Part shown: piece by piece, positions 16,317 through 25,695 of the stretch
Layout: each line of letters begins with the position of its first letter
Position numbering within the stretch: position 1 is the first letter of the stretch
Source of the DNA: Nocardioides carbamazepini
GTDB lineage: Bacteria > Actinomycetota > Actinomycetes > Propionibacteriales > Nocardioidaceae
Reading direction: 5' to 3'
DNA: 64,000 nt
Assembly (NCBI RefSeq): GCF_024614185.1
Contig: NZ_JAHTLF010000016.1
Span: 1,116,001-1,180,000 of the forward strand
Position numbers and translations under genes: made by a program
Notes under the pieces: generated by a model
The model's input: the letters and a program-made list of their open reading frames with translations, nothing else
The model's database searches: none
What the model was told of the DNA's origin: nothing

Positions 16317-18041
16317 GTGACTGACTCGCCCCTGACGCTGGCGCAGCCCGAGGACGCGCACACGCGCGCCGAGTGGGAGGCCGCGACCGCCGCCGTGCTG
16401 CGCAAGACGCGCAGGCTCGGCGACAACGACCTCGACGGCGCCGTGTGGGACAAGCTGACCCGCACGACCCTCGACGGCATTGGCATCACCCCGCTCGGCC
16501 TGCCCGGCGGGCCTGCCACCGCGGTGCGTCCGACCAGGCAGGGGGCCTGGGACATCCGCAGCCTGGTCTCCGGACCCGACGCGAAGCCGGCCAACGAGGC
16601 CGCCCTCGTCGACCTCGACGGCGGGGTGACGAGCCTGTGGCTGGCCGCCGACGGGGACACCGACATGGCCGCGACCCTGGCCGGCGTGCTCCTCGACCTC
16701 GCGCCCGTCGTCCTGGACGCGCCGTCGGCGACCACGACCGTCGCCGAGGCGTTCCTCGCCCTGCCCGGCGCCAAGCACCCGGACAGCAACCTCGGCATCG
16801 ACCCCCTCGGTGTCATGCTGCGTGACATCCCGCTGGCCGTCGACGAGGCCGTCGCGGAGCTGCAGACGCTGGCGCGCAAGGCCGGCCAGCACGACATCCG
16901 CGCGATCGTCGTGGACGCCACCGCTGCCCACGACCTCGGCGCGAGCGACGCTCAGGAGCTCGGCTGGTCGATCGCCGCCGGCGTCGCCTACCTGCGCTGG
17001 CTGACCGACCACGGCCTCTCGGTCGAGGACGCTGCCCGGCAGATCGAGTTCCGCTACGCCGCCACCGACGAGCAGTTCCCGACCATCGCCAAGCTGCGCG
17101 CCGCGCGGGTGCTGTGGGCGCGGGTGCTCGAGGTCAGCGGAGTCGAGGAGCCGGTCGCCCAGCGCCAGCACGCCGTCACCAGCCGCCCCATGCTCAGCAA
17201 GTACGACCCCTACGTCAACATGCTGCGCGGCACGGTCGCGGCCTTCGCCGCCGGCGTCGGCGGCGCCGATGCGGTCACCGTGCTGCCGTTCGACAGCGCC
17301 AACGGCCGCCCCGACGGCTTCGGCCGCCGGATCGCGCGCAACGTCAACCACCTGCTCATCGACGAGTCCCACGTTGCCGCGGTCGCCGACCCCGCCGGCG
17401 GCGCGTACGCCGTCGAGCAGCTCACCGCGGACCTGGCGGCTGCGGGGTGGGCCGAGTTCCAGCAGCTCGAGTCCGAGTGGGAGGGCGGCCACGACTTCGA
17501 CCCGTTCCGCGCCCGGATCGCGGCCGTCGTCGAGAAGCGCGAGGCCGACATCGCCCGCCGCAAGCGCCCGCTCACCGGCGTCAGCGAGTTCCCCAACCTG
17601 GCCGAGACCCTGCCCGAGCGCGAGGCGGACCCGCTCAACGACCGGGTCCGCCGCTACGGCGCCTCGTTCGAGGCGCTGCGCGACGGGCCGGCTGCCGAGC
17701 CGGTGTTCCTCGCGACCCTCGGCACGATCGCGCAGCACACCGCGCGCGCGACCTTCGTCAGCAACCTGTTCGCAGCCGGCGGCATCGCGGTCGACGTCGC
17801 CGGTGCGACCGGCGGCGTCGAGGAGCTGCGCGCGGCGTACCAGGGCCAGAAGGTCGTCTGCCTGGCCGGCACCGACGTGGCCTACGCGGAGTGGGGGGCC
17901 GACGCGGCTGCCGCGCTCCGCGAGGCGGGCGCGACCCGGGTGGTCATCGCGGGCAAGGCCACCGACTACTCCGACGACAGCGCGGCGATGGGTGTCGACG
18001 CGCTCGCGTTCCTCAACCGCACGCGGGAGGCACTCGCATGA
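16317..18041 (+). CDS. mutA: Methylmalonyl-CoA mutase small (alpha-like) subunit
   Basis: The 574-residue protein is the non-cobalamin subunit of the actinobacterial heterodimeric mutase. It keeps the mutase barrel landmarks FDSANGRPDGFGRRIARNVNHLLIDE and ADPAGGAYAVEQLT, and ends in a degenerate B12-domain-like fold (VVCLAGTDVAYAEWG) without the DxHxxG cobalamin motif, as expected for MutA. It stabilises MutB in converting (R)-methylmalonyl-CoA to succinyl-CoA in propionate, odd-chain and branched amino-acid catabolism. Its stop overlaps mutB by ATGA. I chose GTG 16317 over the upstream TTG because the -10 box overlaps the TTG. Confidence 0.93.
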   Translation: MTDSPLTLAQPEDAHTRAEWEAATAAVLRKTRRLGDNDLDGAVWDKLTRTTLDGIGITPLGLPGGPATAVRPTRQGAWDIRSLVSGPDAKPANEAALVDLDGGVTSLWLAADGDTDMAATLAGVLLDLAPVVLDAPSATTTVAEAFLALPGAKHPDSNLGIDPLGVMLRDIPLAVDEAVAELQTLARKAGQHDIRAIVVDATAAHDLGASDAQELGWSIAAGVAYLRWLTDHGLSVEDAARQIEFRYAATDEQFPTIAKLRAARVLWARVLEVSGVEEPVAQRQHAVTSRPMLSKYDPYVNMLRGTVAAFAAGVGGADAVTVLPFDSANGRPDGFGRRIARNVNHLLIDESHVAAVADPAGGAYAVEQLTADLAAAGWAEFQQLESEWEGGHDFDPFRARIAAVVEKREADIARRKRPLTGVSEFPNLAETLPEREADPLNDRVRRYGASFEALRDGPAAEPVFLATLGTIAQHTARATFVSNLFAAGGIAVDVAGATGGVEELRAAYQGQKVVCLAGTDVAYAEWGADAAAALREAGATRVVIAGKATDYSDDSAAMGVDALAFLNRTREALA

Positions 18042-20203
18042 GCATTCCGAAGAGCTTCGCGGGGCTTCCCCTCGCCGCGGACCAGGCCGCGGCCGCCGCG
18101 CCGAACCCGCCGAAGGGCGAAGGCTGGAAGAGCCCCGAGGGCATCGAGATCGCGCCGTCCTACGGCCCGGAGGACCTCGAGGGTCTCGACGCGCTCGACA
18201 CCTACCCGGGCCTGAGCCCGTTCCTGCGTGGCCCCTACCCGACGATGTACACCACCCAGCCGTGGACGATCCGGCAGTACGCCGGCTTCTCCACCGCCGA
18301 GGAGTCCAACGCCTTCTACCGCCGCAACCTCGCGGCCGGCCAGAAGGGCCTGTCGGTCGCCTTCGACCTCGCGACCCACCGCGGCTACGACTCCGACCAC
18401 CCCCGCGTGCGCGGCGACGTCGGCATGGCGGGCGTGGCGATCGACTCCATCTACGACACCCGCACCCTGTTCGACGGGATCCCGCTCGACCAGATGTCGG
18501 TCTCGATGACGATGAACGGCGCGGTGCTCCCGGTGCTCGCGCTCTACATCGCGGCGGCCGAGGAGCAGGGGGTGAAGCCGGAGCAGCTCTCGGGGACCAT
18601 CCAGAACGACATCCTCAAGGAGTTCATGGTCCGCAACACCTACATCTACCCGCCGGCGCCGTCGATGCGGATCATCTCCGACATCTTCGCCTTCACCAGC
18701 CAGAAGATGCCACGGTTCAACTCGATCTCGATCTCCGGCTACCACATGCAGGAGGCCGGGGCGACCGCCGACCTCGAGCTCGCCTACACCCTGGCCGACG
18801 GCGTCGAGTACATCCGCGCCGGCCTCGAGTCGGGCCTGACCATCGACCAGTTCGCGCCGCGGCTGTCGTTCTTCTGGGCGATCGGCATGAACTTCTACAT
18901 GGAGGTCGCGAAGATGCGCGCGGCCCGGGCGCTCTGGTCGCGCCTGGTCCGCCAGTTCGACCCGCAGAACCCCAAGTCGCTGTCCCTGCGCACCCACTCG
19001 CAGACCTCCGGCTGGTCGCTGACCGCGCAGGACGTGTTCAACAACGTCGGGCGCACGGCGATCGAGGCGATGGCCGCGACCCAGGGCCACACCCAGTCGC
19101 TGCACACCAACGCGCTCGACGAGGCGATCGCGCTGCCGACCGACTTCTCCGCGCGGATCGCCCGCAACACCCAGCTGCTGCTGCAGCAGGAGAGCGGCAC
19201 GACGCAGACGATCGACCCGTGGGCGGGCTCCTACTACGTGGAGAGACTGACCCACGACCTCGCCGAGCGGGCGTGGGCGCACATCCAGGAGGCCGAGGCC
19301 GCCGGCGGGATGGCTGCCGCTATCGAGCAGGGCATCCCGAAGATGCGCATCGAGGAGGCCGCCGCCCGCACCCAGGCGCGGATCGACTCCGGCTCGCAGA
19401 AGGTCATCGGCGTCAACACCTTCCGACTGGCCGTCGAGGACAAGCTGGACGTGCTCAAGGTCGACAACGACGACGTCTACCGCCAGCAGGTCGCCAAGCT
19501 GGAGCGGCTGCGGGCCGAGCGCGACGGCGCCGACGTCGAGGCCGCACTCCACGCGCTCACCCGCAGCGCCGAGAGCGGTGACGGCAACCTGCTCGACCTG
19601 GCCGTGGCGGCCGCGCGCGCCAAGGCCACCGTCGGTGAGATCTCCGACGCGATGGAGAAGGTCTACGGCCGGCACCAGGCCGTGATCCGTACCATCAGCG
19701 GCGTGTACAGGGACGAGGCCAGCCTGGCCAACGACGGCGAGGGCGACTCGCTCGTCGCGCAGGCGCGCGCCGCTACCGACGAGTTCGCCGAGGCCGAGGG
19801 CCGCCGTCCGCGGATCCTGGTCGCCAAGATGGGCCAGGACGGCCACGACCGCGGCCAGAAGGTCGTCGTGTCCGCCTTCGCAGACCTGGGTTTCGACGTC
19901 GACGTGGGCCCGCTGTTCTCCACGCCCGAGGAGGTCGCCCAGCAGGCGATCGACGCCGACGTGCACATCGTCGGTGTCTCGTCGCTCGCCGCCGGCCACC
20001 TCACCCTGCTCCCGGCGCTGAAGAGCGCGCTGGCCGAGCAGGGCCGGGACGACATCGTGGTCGTCATCGGAGGCGTGATCCCGCCGGACGACGTCCCGAC
20101 CCTCAAGGAGATGGGCGCCGCGGCGGTGTTCCTCCCCGGCACGGTGATCGCGGAGTCCGCGCTCGACCTGCTGGCGAGGCTGCGCGAGGCCCTCGGCCAC
20201 TGA
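18038..20203 (+). CDS. mutB: Methylmalonyl-CoA mutase large (catalytic) subunit
   Basis: The 721-residue protein carries the CoA-ester barrel and a C-terminal cobalamin domain. The lower-ligand motif is GQDGHDRGQ with His603, followed by the SSLAAGH and VVIGGVIPPDD segments that line the nucleotide tail. In the barrel, YPTMYTTQPWTIRQYAGFST, TMNGAVLP and TIQNDILKEFMVRNTYI are characteristic of the substrate tunnel. Length and all landmarks match functional MutB. It is coupled to mutA by ATGA and followed 13 bases later by meaB, the usual repair and loading partner. Confidence 0.95.
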   Translation: MSIPKSFAGLPLAADQAAAAAPNPPKGEGWKSPEGIEIAPSYGPEDLEGLDALDTYPGLSPFLRGPYPTMYTTQPWTIRQYAGFSTAEESNAFYRRNLAAGQKGLSVAFDLATHRGYDSDHPRVRGDVGMAGVAIDSIYDTRTLFDGIPLDQMSVSMTMNGAVLPVLALYIAAAEEQGVKPEQLSGTIQNDILKEFMVRNTYIYPPAPSMRIISDIFAFTSQKMPRFNSISISGYHMQEAGATADLELAYTLADGVEYIRAGLESGLTIDQFAPRLSFFWAIGMNFYMEVAKMRAARALWSRLVRQFDPQNPKSLSLRTHSQTSGWSLTAQDVFNNVGRTAIEAMAATQGHTQSLHTNALDEAIALPTDFSARIARNTQLLLQQESGTTQTIDPWAGSYYVERLTHDLAERAWAHIQEAEAAGGMAAAIEQGIPKMRIEEAAARTQARIDSGSQKVIGVNTFRLAVEDKLDVLKVDNDDVYRQQVAKLERLRAERDGADVEAALHALTRSAESGDGNLLDLAVAAARAKATVGEISDAMEKVYGRHQAVIRTISGVYRDEASLANDGEGDSLVAQARAATDEFAEAEGRRPRILVAKMGQDGHDRGQKVVVSAFADLGFDVDVGPLFSTPEEVAQQAIDADVHIVGVSSLAAGHLTLLPALKSALAEQGRDDIVVVIGGVIPPDDVPTLKEMGAAAVFLPGTVIAESALDLLARLREALGH

Positions 20204-20216
20204 TGGTCGGGCACTG

Positions 20217-21203
20217 ATGCAGGTCGACGACCTGCTCGACGGCCTGCGTGCCGGTCACCGCGCCACCATGGCGCGAGCCATCACGCTCGTCGAGTCGACC
20301 GCGCCCCGGCACCGTGCCGCGGCCCGCGAGCTGCTGCTGGCGCTGGCGGGCGACGCGGCGACCCGGACCCCCGCGGTCCGGGTCGGCATCTCGGGCGTGC
20401 CCGGCGTCGGCAAGTCGACCTTCATCGAGGCACTCGGTGGCCAGCTGACCGCGGCAGGGCACAGGGTGGGGGTGCTCGCCGTCGACCCGTCCTCGGTGCG
20501 CACCGGCGGCTCGGTGCTCGGCGACAAGACCCGGATGGCCACGCTGTCCGCCGATCCCGACGCCTTCATCCGGCCCTCGCCGTCCGCCGGCACCCTCGGC
20601 GGCGTCGCCCGCGCGACCACCCAGGCGATGGCGGTCCTCGAGGCCGGTGGGTACGACGTCGTGCTGGTCGAGACCGTCGGCGTCGGCCAGTCCGAGGTCA
20701 CCGTGTCCGGCATGGTCGACACCTTCCTGTTCCTCACCCTGGCCCGCACCGGCGACCAGCTGCAGGGCATCAAGAAGGGCATCCTGGAGATCGCCGACGT
20801 CATCGCGGTCAACAAGGCCGACCCCGAGGACCCGGCCCGTGAGCAGGAGGCCCGCGTCGCGGCCCGCGACCTGGCCGGCGCGCTGCGCCTGGTCCGCGGC
20901 CACGCCGAGTGGGCGCCGCCCGTCGTCACCTGCTCGGGCCTCACCGGCGCCCGGGTCGACGAGGTGTGGGCCCAGGTGCTGAAGCACCGCGACCACCTCG
21001 GCGCCGCGGGCCTGGCCCGCAAGCGCGCCGAGCAGCAGCTCGACTTCACCTGGGCACTGGTCCGCGACGAGCTCGACCAGCGGCTGCGGCACAGCGCCGG
21101 CGTCAAGGCGGTCCAGGCCGAGGTCCGGGCGGCCCTGATGGCCGGGGAGCTGACCGCGCCGCTAGCGGCGGACCGCCTGCTGGCGGCGTACGACGAGCAC
21201 TGA
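20217..21203 (+). CDS. meaB: MeaB/ArgK-type GTPase, methylmalonyl-CoA mutase chaperone
   Basis: The 328-residue G3E-family P-loop GTPase has Walker A GVPGVGKS at 60-67, the SSVRTGGSVLGDKTRM switch region, ETVGVGQSE for Walker B/switch II and the guanine-binding NKAD. The C-terminal helical arm (RKRAEQQLDFTWALVRDEL) is the dimerisation extension of this family. MeaB protects mutase from inactivation and gates adenosylcobalamin delivery. It lies directly behind mutB and is probably co-transcribed. Length and gene order are standard for actinobacteria. Confidence 0.93.
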   Translation: MQVDDLLDGLRAGHRATMARAITLVESTAPRHRAAARELLLALAGDAATRTPAVRVGISGVPGVGKSTFIEALGGQLTAAGHRVGVLAVDPSSVRTGGSVLGDKTRMATLSADPDAFIRPSPSAGTLGGVARATTQAMAVLEAGGYDVVLVETVGVGQSEVTVSGMVDTFLFLTLARTGDQLQGIKKGILEIADVIAVNKADPEDPAREQEARVAARDLAGALRLVRGHAEWAPPVVTCSGLTGARVDEVWAQVLKHRDHLGAAGLARKRAEQQLDFTWALVRDELDQRLRHSAGVKAVQAEVRAALMAGELTAPLAADRLLAAYDEH

Positions 21204-21291
21204 CCCACGCCGCCGACGGCGTTTCGCCGGGACGGCGAACGGGCATCGGTCCCCGCGTCAGTGATCGGGATCGAGCCTCGGGAGTGTCGTA

Positions 21292-22719
21292 GTGCAGGAT
21301 GCAGGTGGCGGTGGCGGTGGGAGCTCGGTCGGGGCCTACAGCAGCCTGATCGCGGCAGCGGCGGCGAAGGCCGAGCTGCTGCATCTGGGGTGGGACTCGA
21401 CCGGCGACTACACCGCCCGGCGTGAGGTCGAGACCCAGGGCAGCCCCTCGGATCCGGTCGACTACCACGTCCGGATCGACGTCGACACCTACTCGGGCGA
21501 GTACACCACGCTGGTGAAGGGCCCGAGTGCCGAGCTCGCCCGCGACAACTGGGTCGAGCAGGCGACGGGGGCCATCGACAAGTGGGGACCGAAGATCGAC
21601 GGTCTGTTCACGAGGTGGAAGGACCTCCCGAGTCGCTACACCTCCGCTCCGCTGCTCGACTGGGCCGTCCGTGAGCTGAACATCGATCCCGACGACCTGG
21701 CGAGCACCGGCGACTCCGCCGGCGGCGTCAACACCCGGCTGGCCGGCGACCTCGAACGGCTCAAGACCCGCACGGGCCAGTTGCAGGGGCGCTACGCGAC
21801 GACCTTCGCCGACTACTACGTCAACCAGCTGCCGACGACGTTCCAGGCCCAGGGCCTTCTGGTCTCCGCGCTCGCCGTCGCCAGCCGGGCCCAGGGCGAG
21901 ATCTGGGGACGTACCTCCGACGATCTGGCGACGTTCGAGTACGACGCCCTGCAGGCCATGAAGGACTCGGGGCCGGAGGGCGGCCCGAACTCCGGCCTGG
22001 TGCTGGCGCTGACCGTCGTCGCCGCCTTCGGTACGGCGCTGGCCGCGGTCCCGTCGCTGGGTGGGTCCGTGGCCCTGTTCGGCGCGATCAGCGGCGCGGC
22101 GGCGATCGGTGCGGGTGTCGAAGCGGCCAAGACGGCGGACCGGTCCTTCGAGGACCTGCCGCTCGGGGCGGGGCATCCCGACGACGTCTTCGCGAACATG
22201 GAGGACGCACTCACCGCCCTGGACACCGAGATCACGACCCAGGAGACGGGCGTCCAGCAGTTCCTCGTCGCCGCGAAGTCGTTCGCCGACAGCGGGGACT
22301 GCGAGCTCACCCGGCCGAGCCTCAACTCGGCGCCCGCGGGGGAGGTGTTCAGCGAGGTCACCGTCGACCCGGAGACGATAGGCCGGATCACCGAGCTCTG
22401 GCTGCCCTCGATCGCCGCGGACCTGCGCGAGGCCGAGAGCAGACTGACCATCACGTCGAGCGACGGCTTCCAGCGGTCCACCGACGTCGGCCTCGCGCCG
22501 AACGGCGCCTGGACCGAGTTCAACGCGCTCCAGAACCGCACGTCGAGCCTGCTCACCGGACTCTCGACGGACCTGGAGGACGCCGGCACCAAGCTGGAGG
22601 ACGCCGCCAAGCTGATCGGCATGGCGGACGAGCAGATCAACCAGCACTACCGGGCGGTCGAGCAGCAGGTGGAGGATCAGAATCTCAACGACCCGGACGA
22701 CGTCCTCCCGCTCCTGTGA
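21292..22719 (+). CDS. Paralogue of the 13534 protein: helical, WXG100-like C-terminus
   Basis: The 475-residue protein starts at a GTG preceded by GGGAG. After a glycine-rich start (MQDAGGGGGGSSVGAYSS) it has an N-terminal domain, a long helical segment (LKTRTGQLQGRYATTFADYY), a hydrophobic stretch around LVLALTVVAAFGTALAAVPS and a C-terminal helix-turn-helix block (FNALQNRTSSLLTGLSTDLE and KLIGMADEQINQHYRAVEQQ) like WXG100 proteins. It aligns in order with the minus-strand protein at 13534, for example around ALAVASRAQGEIW versus LHALAVVTGVLVAGEAQVW. No export partner is present. Possible substrate of a type VII system encoded elsewhere; function unknown. Confidence 0.58.
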   Translation: MQDAGGGGGGSSVGAYSSLIAAAAAKAELLHLGWDSTGDYTARREVETQGSPSDPVDYHVRIDVDTYSGEYTTLVKGPSAELARDNWVEQATGAIDKWGPKIDGLFTRWKDLPSRYTSAPLLDWAVRELNIDPDDLASTGDSAGGVNTRLAGDLERLKTRTGQLQGRYATTFADYYVNQLPTTFQAQGLLVSALAVASRAQGEIWGRTSDDLATFEYDALQAMKDSGPEGGPNSGLVLALTVVAAFGTALAAVPSLGGSVALFGAISGAAAIGAGVEAAKTADRSFEDLPLGAGHPDDVFANMEDALTALDTEITTQETGVQQFLVAAKSFADSGDCELTRPSLNSAPAGEVFSEVTVDPETIGRITELWLPSIAADLREAESRLTITSSDGFQRSTDVGLAPNGAWTEFNALQNRTSSLLTGLSTDLEDAGTKLEDAAKLIGMADEQINQHYRAVEQQVEDQNLNDPDDVLPLL

Positions 22720-22772
22720 GGCGGGGCGACAGGCACGCCGTCCCCGACGCCGAGACCGGGCGCCGGCAGGCA

Positions 22773-22784
22773 TAGGCTGATGCG
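22773..22784 (+). promoter_or_regulatory. Putative leaderless promoter of the M20D gene
   Basis: TAGGCT (22773-22778) lies six bases before the GTG at 22785, with no ribosome-binding site between. The arrangement matches the starts at 16317, 31445 and 51473. Confidence 0.5.
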
Positions 22785-23966
22785 GTGGACGCATCGCTGG
22801 CCCTGATCGACTCCGTCGTCGCGAAGGACGCCGACGAGCTGGTCGAGCTGCGCCGCGACCTCCACCGGCATCCCGAGGTGTCCTGGCACGAGGAGCGCAC
22901 CTCGGACCGGGTCGTCGAGCAGCTGGAGCGGCACGGCTGGCGGATCAGCCGGATGCCCCGCAGCGGCGTCGTCGCCGACCTGGGCGAGGGCGGGATGACG
23001 GTCGGGCTGCGGGCCGACCTCGACGCCCTCCCGGTGGCCGACCTCACCACGGACCCGTGGCGCAGCGACGTGGAGGGCGTGGCCCACGCGTGCGGGCACG
23101 ACGTACACACCAGCGCCCTCGTCGGCGCCGGGCACGCCCTCGCCGAGCTGCATGCCCAGGGGCTGCTGCGCGGCCGGGTGCGGCTGCTGTTCCAGCCGGC
23201 CGAGGAGGTGATGCCCGGAGGTGCCCGCCACCTGATCAACCACGGCGCCCTCGACGGCATCGACCGGATCTTCGCGCTCCACTGCGACCCGTCGGTCGAC
23301 GTCGGCGCCGTCGGCCTGCGGTCGGGGCCGATCACCAGCGCGGCCGACCGGATCGACGTGCGCCTCGAGGGCAACGGCGGCCACACCTCCCGGCCCCACC
23401 TCACCGGGGACCTCACCTTCGCGCTGGCGAAGATCACCAGCGAGCTGCCTGCCGTGCTGAGCCGCCGGATGGACCCGCGCGCTGGCGTGAGCGTCGTGTG
23501 GGGCATGCTCCGCGCCGGATCGGCCGCCAACGTGATCCCGGATCGTGGCATCGCCAGCGGCACCGTGCGGATCCTCGACGCCGAGGCCTGGGCGGCGTGC
23601 GAGGCCGTCGTCCGTGAGGCCGTGCTCGACATCGTGCGGCCCTACGGCGTCACCGCCAGCGTCGACTACCTCCAGGGCGTCCCGCCGGTGGTCAACGACC
23701 GGATCAGCGTCGCGATGATCGCGTGGGTGGCCGACGAGATGCTGGGCCTGCACCATCGCACCGAGGTCGAGCAGAGCCTGGGCGGCGAGGACTTCGGCTG
23801 GTTCCTCGAGCAGGTCCCCGGCGCGATGTTCCGGCTCGGCACCCGCAGCCCCGGCGGCCCCACCTTCGACCTGCATCAGGGCGACTTCCAGGTCGACGAG
23901 GCGGCGGTCGGCTACGGCGCCCGGATGCTGGCCGGCATCGCTGTCAGGGCGCTCGCCCAGGGCTGA
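22785..23966 (+). CDS. M20D-family amidohydrolase (IAA-amino acid hydrolase/aminoacylase-like)
   Basis: The 393-residue protein has the full M20D set: RRDLHRHPE near residue 25, HACGHDVHTS with Cys103 and His105, the QPAEE catalytic pair at 140-141, LHCD at His166, GGHTSRPH in the lid domain and the C-terminal LHQGDFQVDE. Family members are di-metal hydrolases that cleave N-acyl amino acids or related amides. The natural substrate is not deducible. It is monocistronic from a likely leaderless promoter. Unlike the M20-like protein at 10198, its metal ligands are intact. Confidence 0.85.
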   Translation: MDASLALIDSVVAKDADELVELRRDLHRHPEVSWHEERTSDRVVEQLERHGWRISRMPRSGVVADLGEGGMTVGLRADLDALPVADLTTDPWRSDVEGVAHACGHDVHTSALVGAGHALAELHAQGLLRGRVRLLFQPAEEVMPGGARHLINHGALDGIDRIFALHCDPSVDVGAVGLRSGPITSAADRIDVRLEGNGGHTSRPHLTGDLTFALAKITSELPAVLSRRMDPRAGVSVVWGMLRAGSAANVIPDRGIASGTVRILDAEAWAACEAVVREAVLDIVRPYGVTASVDYLQGVPPVVNDRISVAMIAWVADEMLGLHHRTEVEQSLGGEDFGWFLEQVPGAMFRLGTRSPGGPTFDLHQGDFQVDEAAVGYGARMLAGIAVRALAQG

Positions 23967-24018
23967 TCCGTCGTCGGCGGGGGTTTCGTGCCGTCCCTCA
24001 CCGGCAAGGGTGGAGGTC

Positions 24019-24615
24019 ATGACGCCCATCTCGTTCCTGCGCGCCCCTGTCATCTCGCTCGCCGCCGTCGCCCTCGTCGGGGCCACGACCGCCGTCATCG
24101 CCGCCCCGGCGCAGGCGGCGGTGACCCTCGACTGCACGACCGGCCCGATCACCCTGGCCGACAGCACCGAGGAGTACGTGCTGACCGGAGCCTGCACCGA
24201 CGTGACCGTGACCGGGAGCAACGTGGAGGTGTCGCTGGCGAGCGCCACCTCGTTGACGGTGATCGGCGCGAACGTCGACGTGGACGCCACCGGCGTCGTC
24301 GGCCCGGTCGTCGTGACCGGCTCCAACTCGTCGGTGGAGGCGGCCGCCGCCCCGGTCGTCCGGGTGCGGGCGAGCAATGTCGACCTAGAGATCGCGGCGC
24401 TCGACAAGGCCGTGCTGGTCGGCTCCAACAACGACGTCGAGGCCCGCAAGGGCGTCAAGGCCAAGGTCAAGGGCGCCAACAACGAGGTCACCTACCGCAA
24501 GCTGCGCAAGGTCGTCGTCCGCGGCGCCAACAACACGGTCAAGGTCCGCACCGGCACCACCAAGGTCCGGGTCAAGGGCGCCAACAACATCGTGCGCGTG
24601 CACCGTCGCGGCTGA
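24019..24615 (+). CDS. Secreted DUF3060-type repeat protein
   Basis: I chose the ATG at 24019, which has AAGGG eight bases upstream; a GTG at 24010 is possible. The 198-residue product has a signal peptide (FLRAPVISLAAVALVGATTAVIAAPAQAA). The rest is a tandem array of short beta-strand units ending in N-N turns: VTGSNVEV, VIGANVDV, VTGSNSSV, VGSNNDVE, VKGANNEV, VRGANNTV and VKGANNIV. This is the DUF3060 pattern, which probably forms a small beta-solenoid on the cell surface. Function is unknown. It is followed by the left inverted repeat of the 24.6-25.9 kb element. Confidence 0.75.
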   Translation: MTPISFLRAPVISLAAVALVGATTAVIAAPAQAAVTLDCTTGPITLADSTEEYVLTGACTDVTVTGSNVEVSLASATSLTVIGANVDVDATGVVGPVVVTGSNSSVEAAAAPVVRVRASNVDLEIAALDKAVLVGSNNDVEARKGVKAKVKGANNEVTYRKLRKVVVRGANNTVKVRTGTTKVRVKGANNIVRVHRRG

Positions 24616-24625
24616 GCTCGGCTCG

Positions 24626-24690
24626 GGCTGCAGGAATCGCCGCTGAAGAGGCGATTCCTGCGCTTCTTGCCCGCTGCAAAGGCCAGGAAG
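24626..24690 (+). repeat. Left inverted-repeat copy bracketing the AbiEi/DUF559-type gene
   Basis: The copy begins GGCTGCAGGAATCGCC and holds a hairpin with 12-base perfect arms (24630-24641 and 24650-24661) around an eight-base loop. After a nine-base variable gap comes CCGCTGCAAAGG (24671-24682) and a decaying match. The reverse complement is at 25795-25859. Confidence 0.75.
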
Positions 24691-24726
24691 TGGGAAAATC
24701 GGTTAAGAGGTCTGGGCAATCGGGCC

Positions 24727-25695
24727 TCAGGACGCCCGCCGACGAGACCGGTCCTTCGCGATGGACTCGATCAGGCGACGTATCCGGCGTTCGAGAGCAT
24801 CCGGGTTGGCGAGATCGGCCCACGTGATTCGCAGGCACCGCCAGCCTGTGAGCTCCGCGACGAGCTGTTCGCGGCGCTTCTCACGCAGGACGGCATCCGT
24901 CGGTGACTCACCCGGTCGTAGGTGCCGCTCGTACTTCACGCGTCCGTCGAACTCGATCCAGAACCCCAAGTCGGGGAAGGCGAAGTCCAGGCGTGCGATG
25001 AGGGCACCGGCGTCGTGAATCTCGTACTGCGCGATAGGGCGAGGAAGTCCCCGTTGGAAGCAGAAGAACTCGGTGCGGGACTCCGCGACCGACTCGACCC
25101 TAGGGTTGGCAAGACGTAGGACCAGATCGGTCGGGAGCGAGTTCGGCCAGCGGCCCATGGAGTCGTCGTACCTCGCTCTGAGCGTTTCCAGGTCGAAGTC
25201 TCCCCGATGCAAGAAGTGGTTGACGACGACCAGACTTGCTTCGGTGCATCCGAGCATCGTGACCTCGAGCGCCGCCCGGAGGGGGGTCATGACAAGGAGT
25301 CGGTGGGTCTCTGTGACGTCGCCAGCGAGGAGTTTGCCGCAGTGGCGTCGTACGCCGCGCTCCTTGCGACCTGCCAGCCCGTCCTCCCGTGTGACGTGAA
25401 TGTCGCTCAGATCGAACCCCCACAGCGGCGCGTCCGCGAAGGGCAATGCTGATACGTGGCTGAGGATGACGCCCGTGTTCGCTTGCGCAAAGACCGCACG
25501 GCATCGAACCGCGTAGCGCTCCTCCTCCGACATCGCCCACCAGGTGGGACCGTCGAAGTACGCGCCCCGTCGCGGTCGCGCCAGATCGCCGCGCCGGACG
25601 GCCAGCGCGAGCGACCGGTCGGAGTGACCCCGGCCGATGAGCTCGTGCCGTAGCTGGAGTTGCCGAAGCCGCGGGTCGTCTTGGGGCAGTTGCAT
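24727..25695 (-). CDS. AbiEi-type N-terminal domain with DUF559/Vsr-like C-terminal domain
   Basis: The 322-residue protein has an N-terminal winged-helix-like part with the GDLARPRRGAYF motif common to AbiEi-type antitoxin domains. Its C-terminal domain has the DUF559/Vsr-like PD-(D/E)XK pattern: RLDFAFPD, then WIEFDGRVKYERH, EKRREQLVAELTGWRCLRITWADL. Such fusions are common as single genes in actinobacteria; nuclease activity is predicted from the fold and not shown. The gene and its margins are visibly less GC-rich than the neighbours, and it is bracketed by a pair of matching inverted repeats, which suggests acquisition as a unit. No partner toxin gene is next to it. Confidence 0.72.
   Translation of the reverse strand: MQLPQDDPRLRQLQLRHELIGRGHSDRSLALAVRRGDLARPRRGAYFDGPTWWAMSEEERYAVRCRAVFAQANTGVILSHVSALPFADAPLWGFDLSDIHVTREDGLAGRKERGVRRHCGKLLAGDVTETHRLLVMTPLRAALEVTMLGCTEASLVVVNHFLHRGDFDLETLRARYDDSMGRWPNSLPTDLVLRLANPRVESVAESRTEFFCFQRGLPRPIAQYEIHDAGALIARLDFAFPDLGFWIEFDGRVKYERHLRPGESPTDAVLREKRREQLVAELTGWRCLRITWADLANPDALERRIRRLIESIAKDRSRRRAS

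Noticed and set aside
24727..25695. Complete AbiE toxin-antitoxin system
   Set aside because: No AbiEii nucleotidyltransferase gene is adjacent. The protein is a solitary AbiEi-like/DUF559 fusion.
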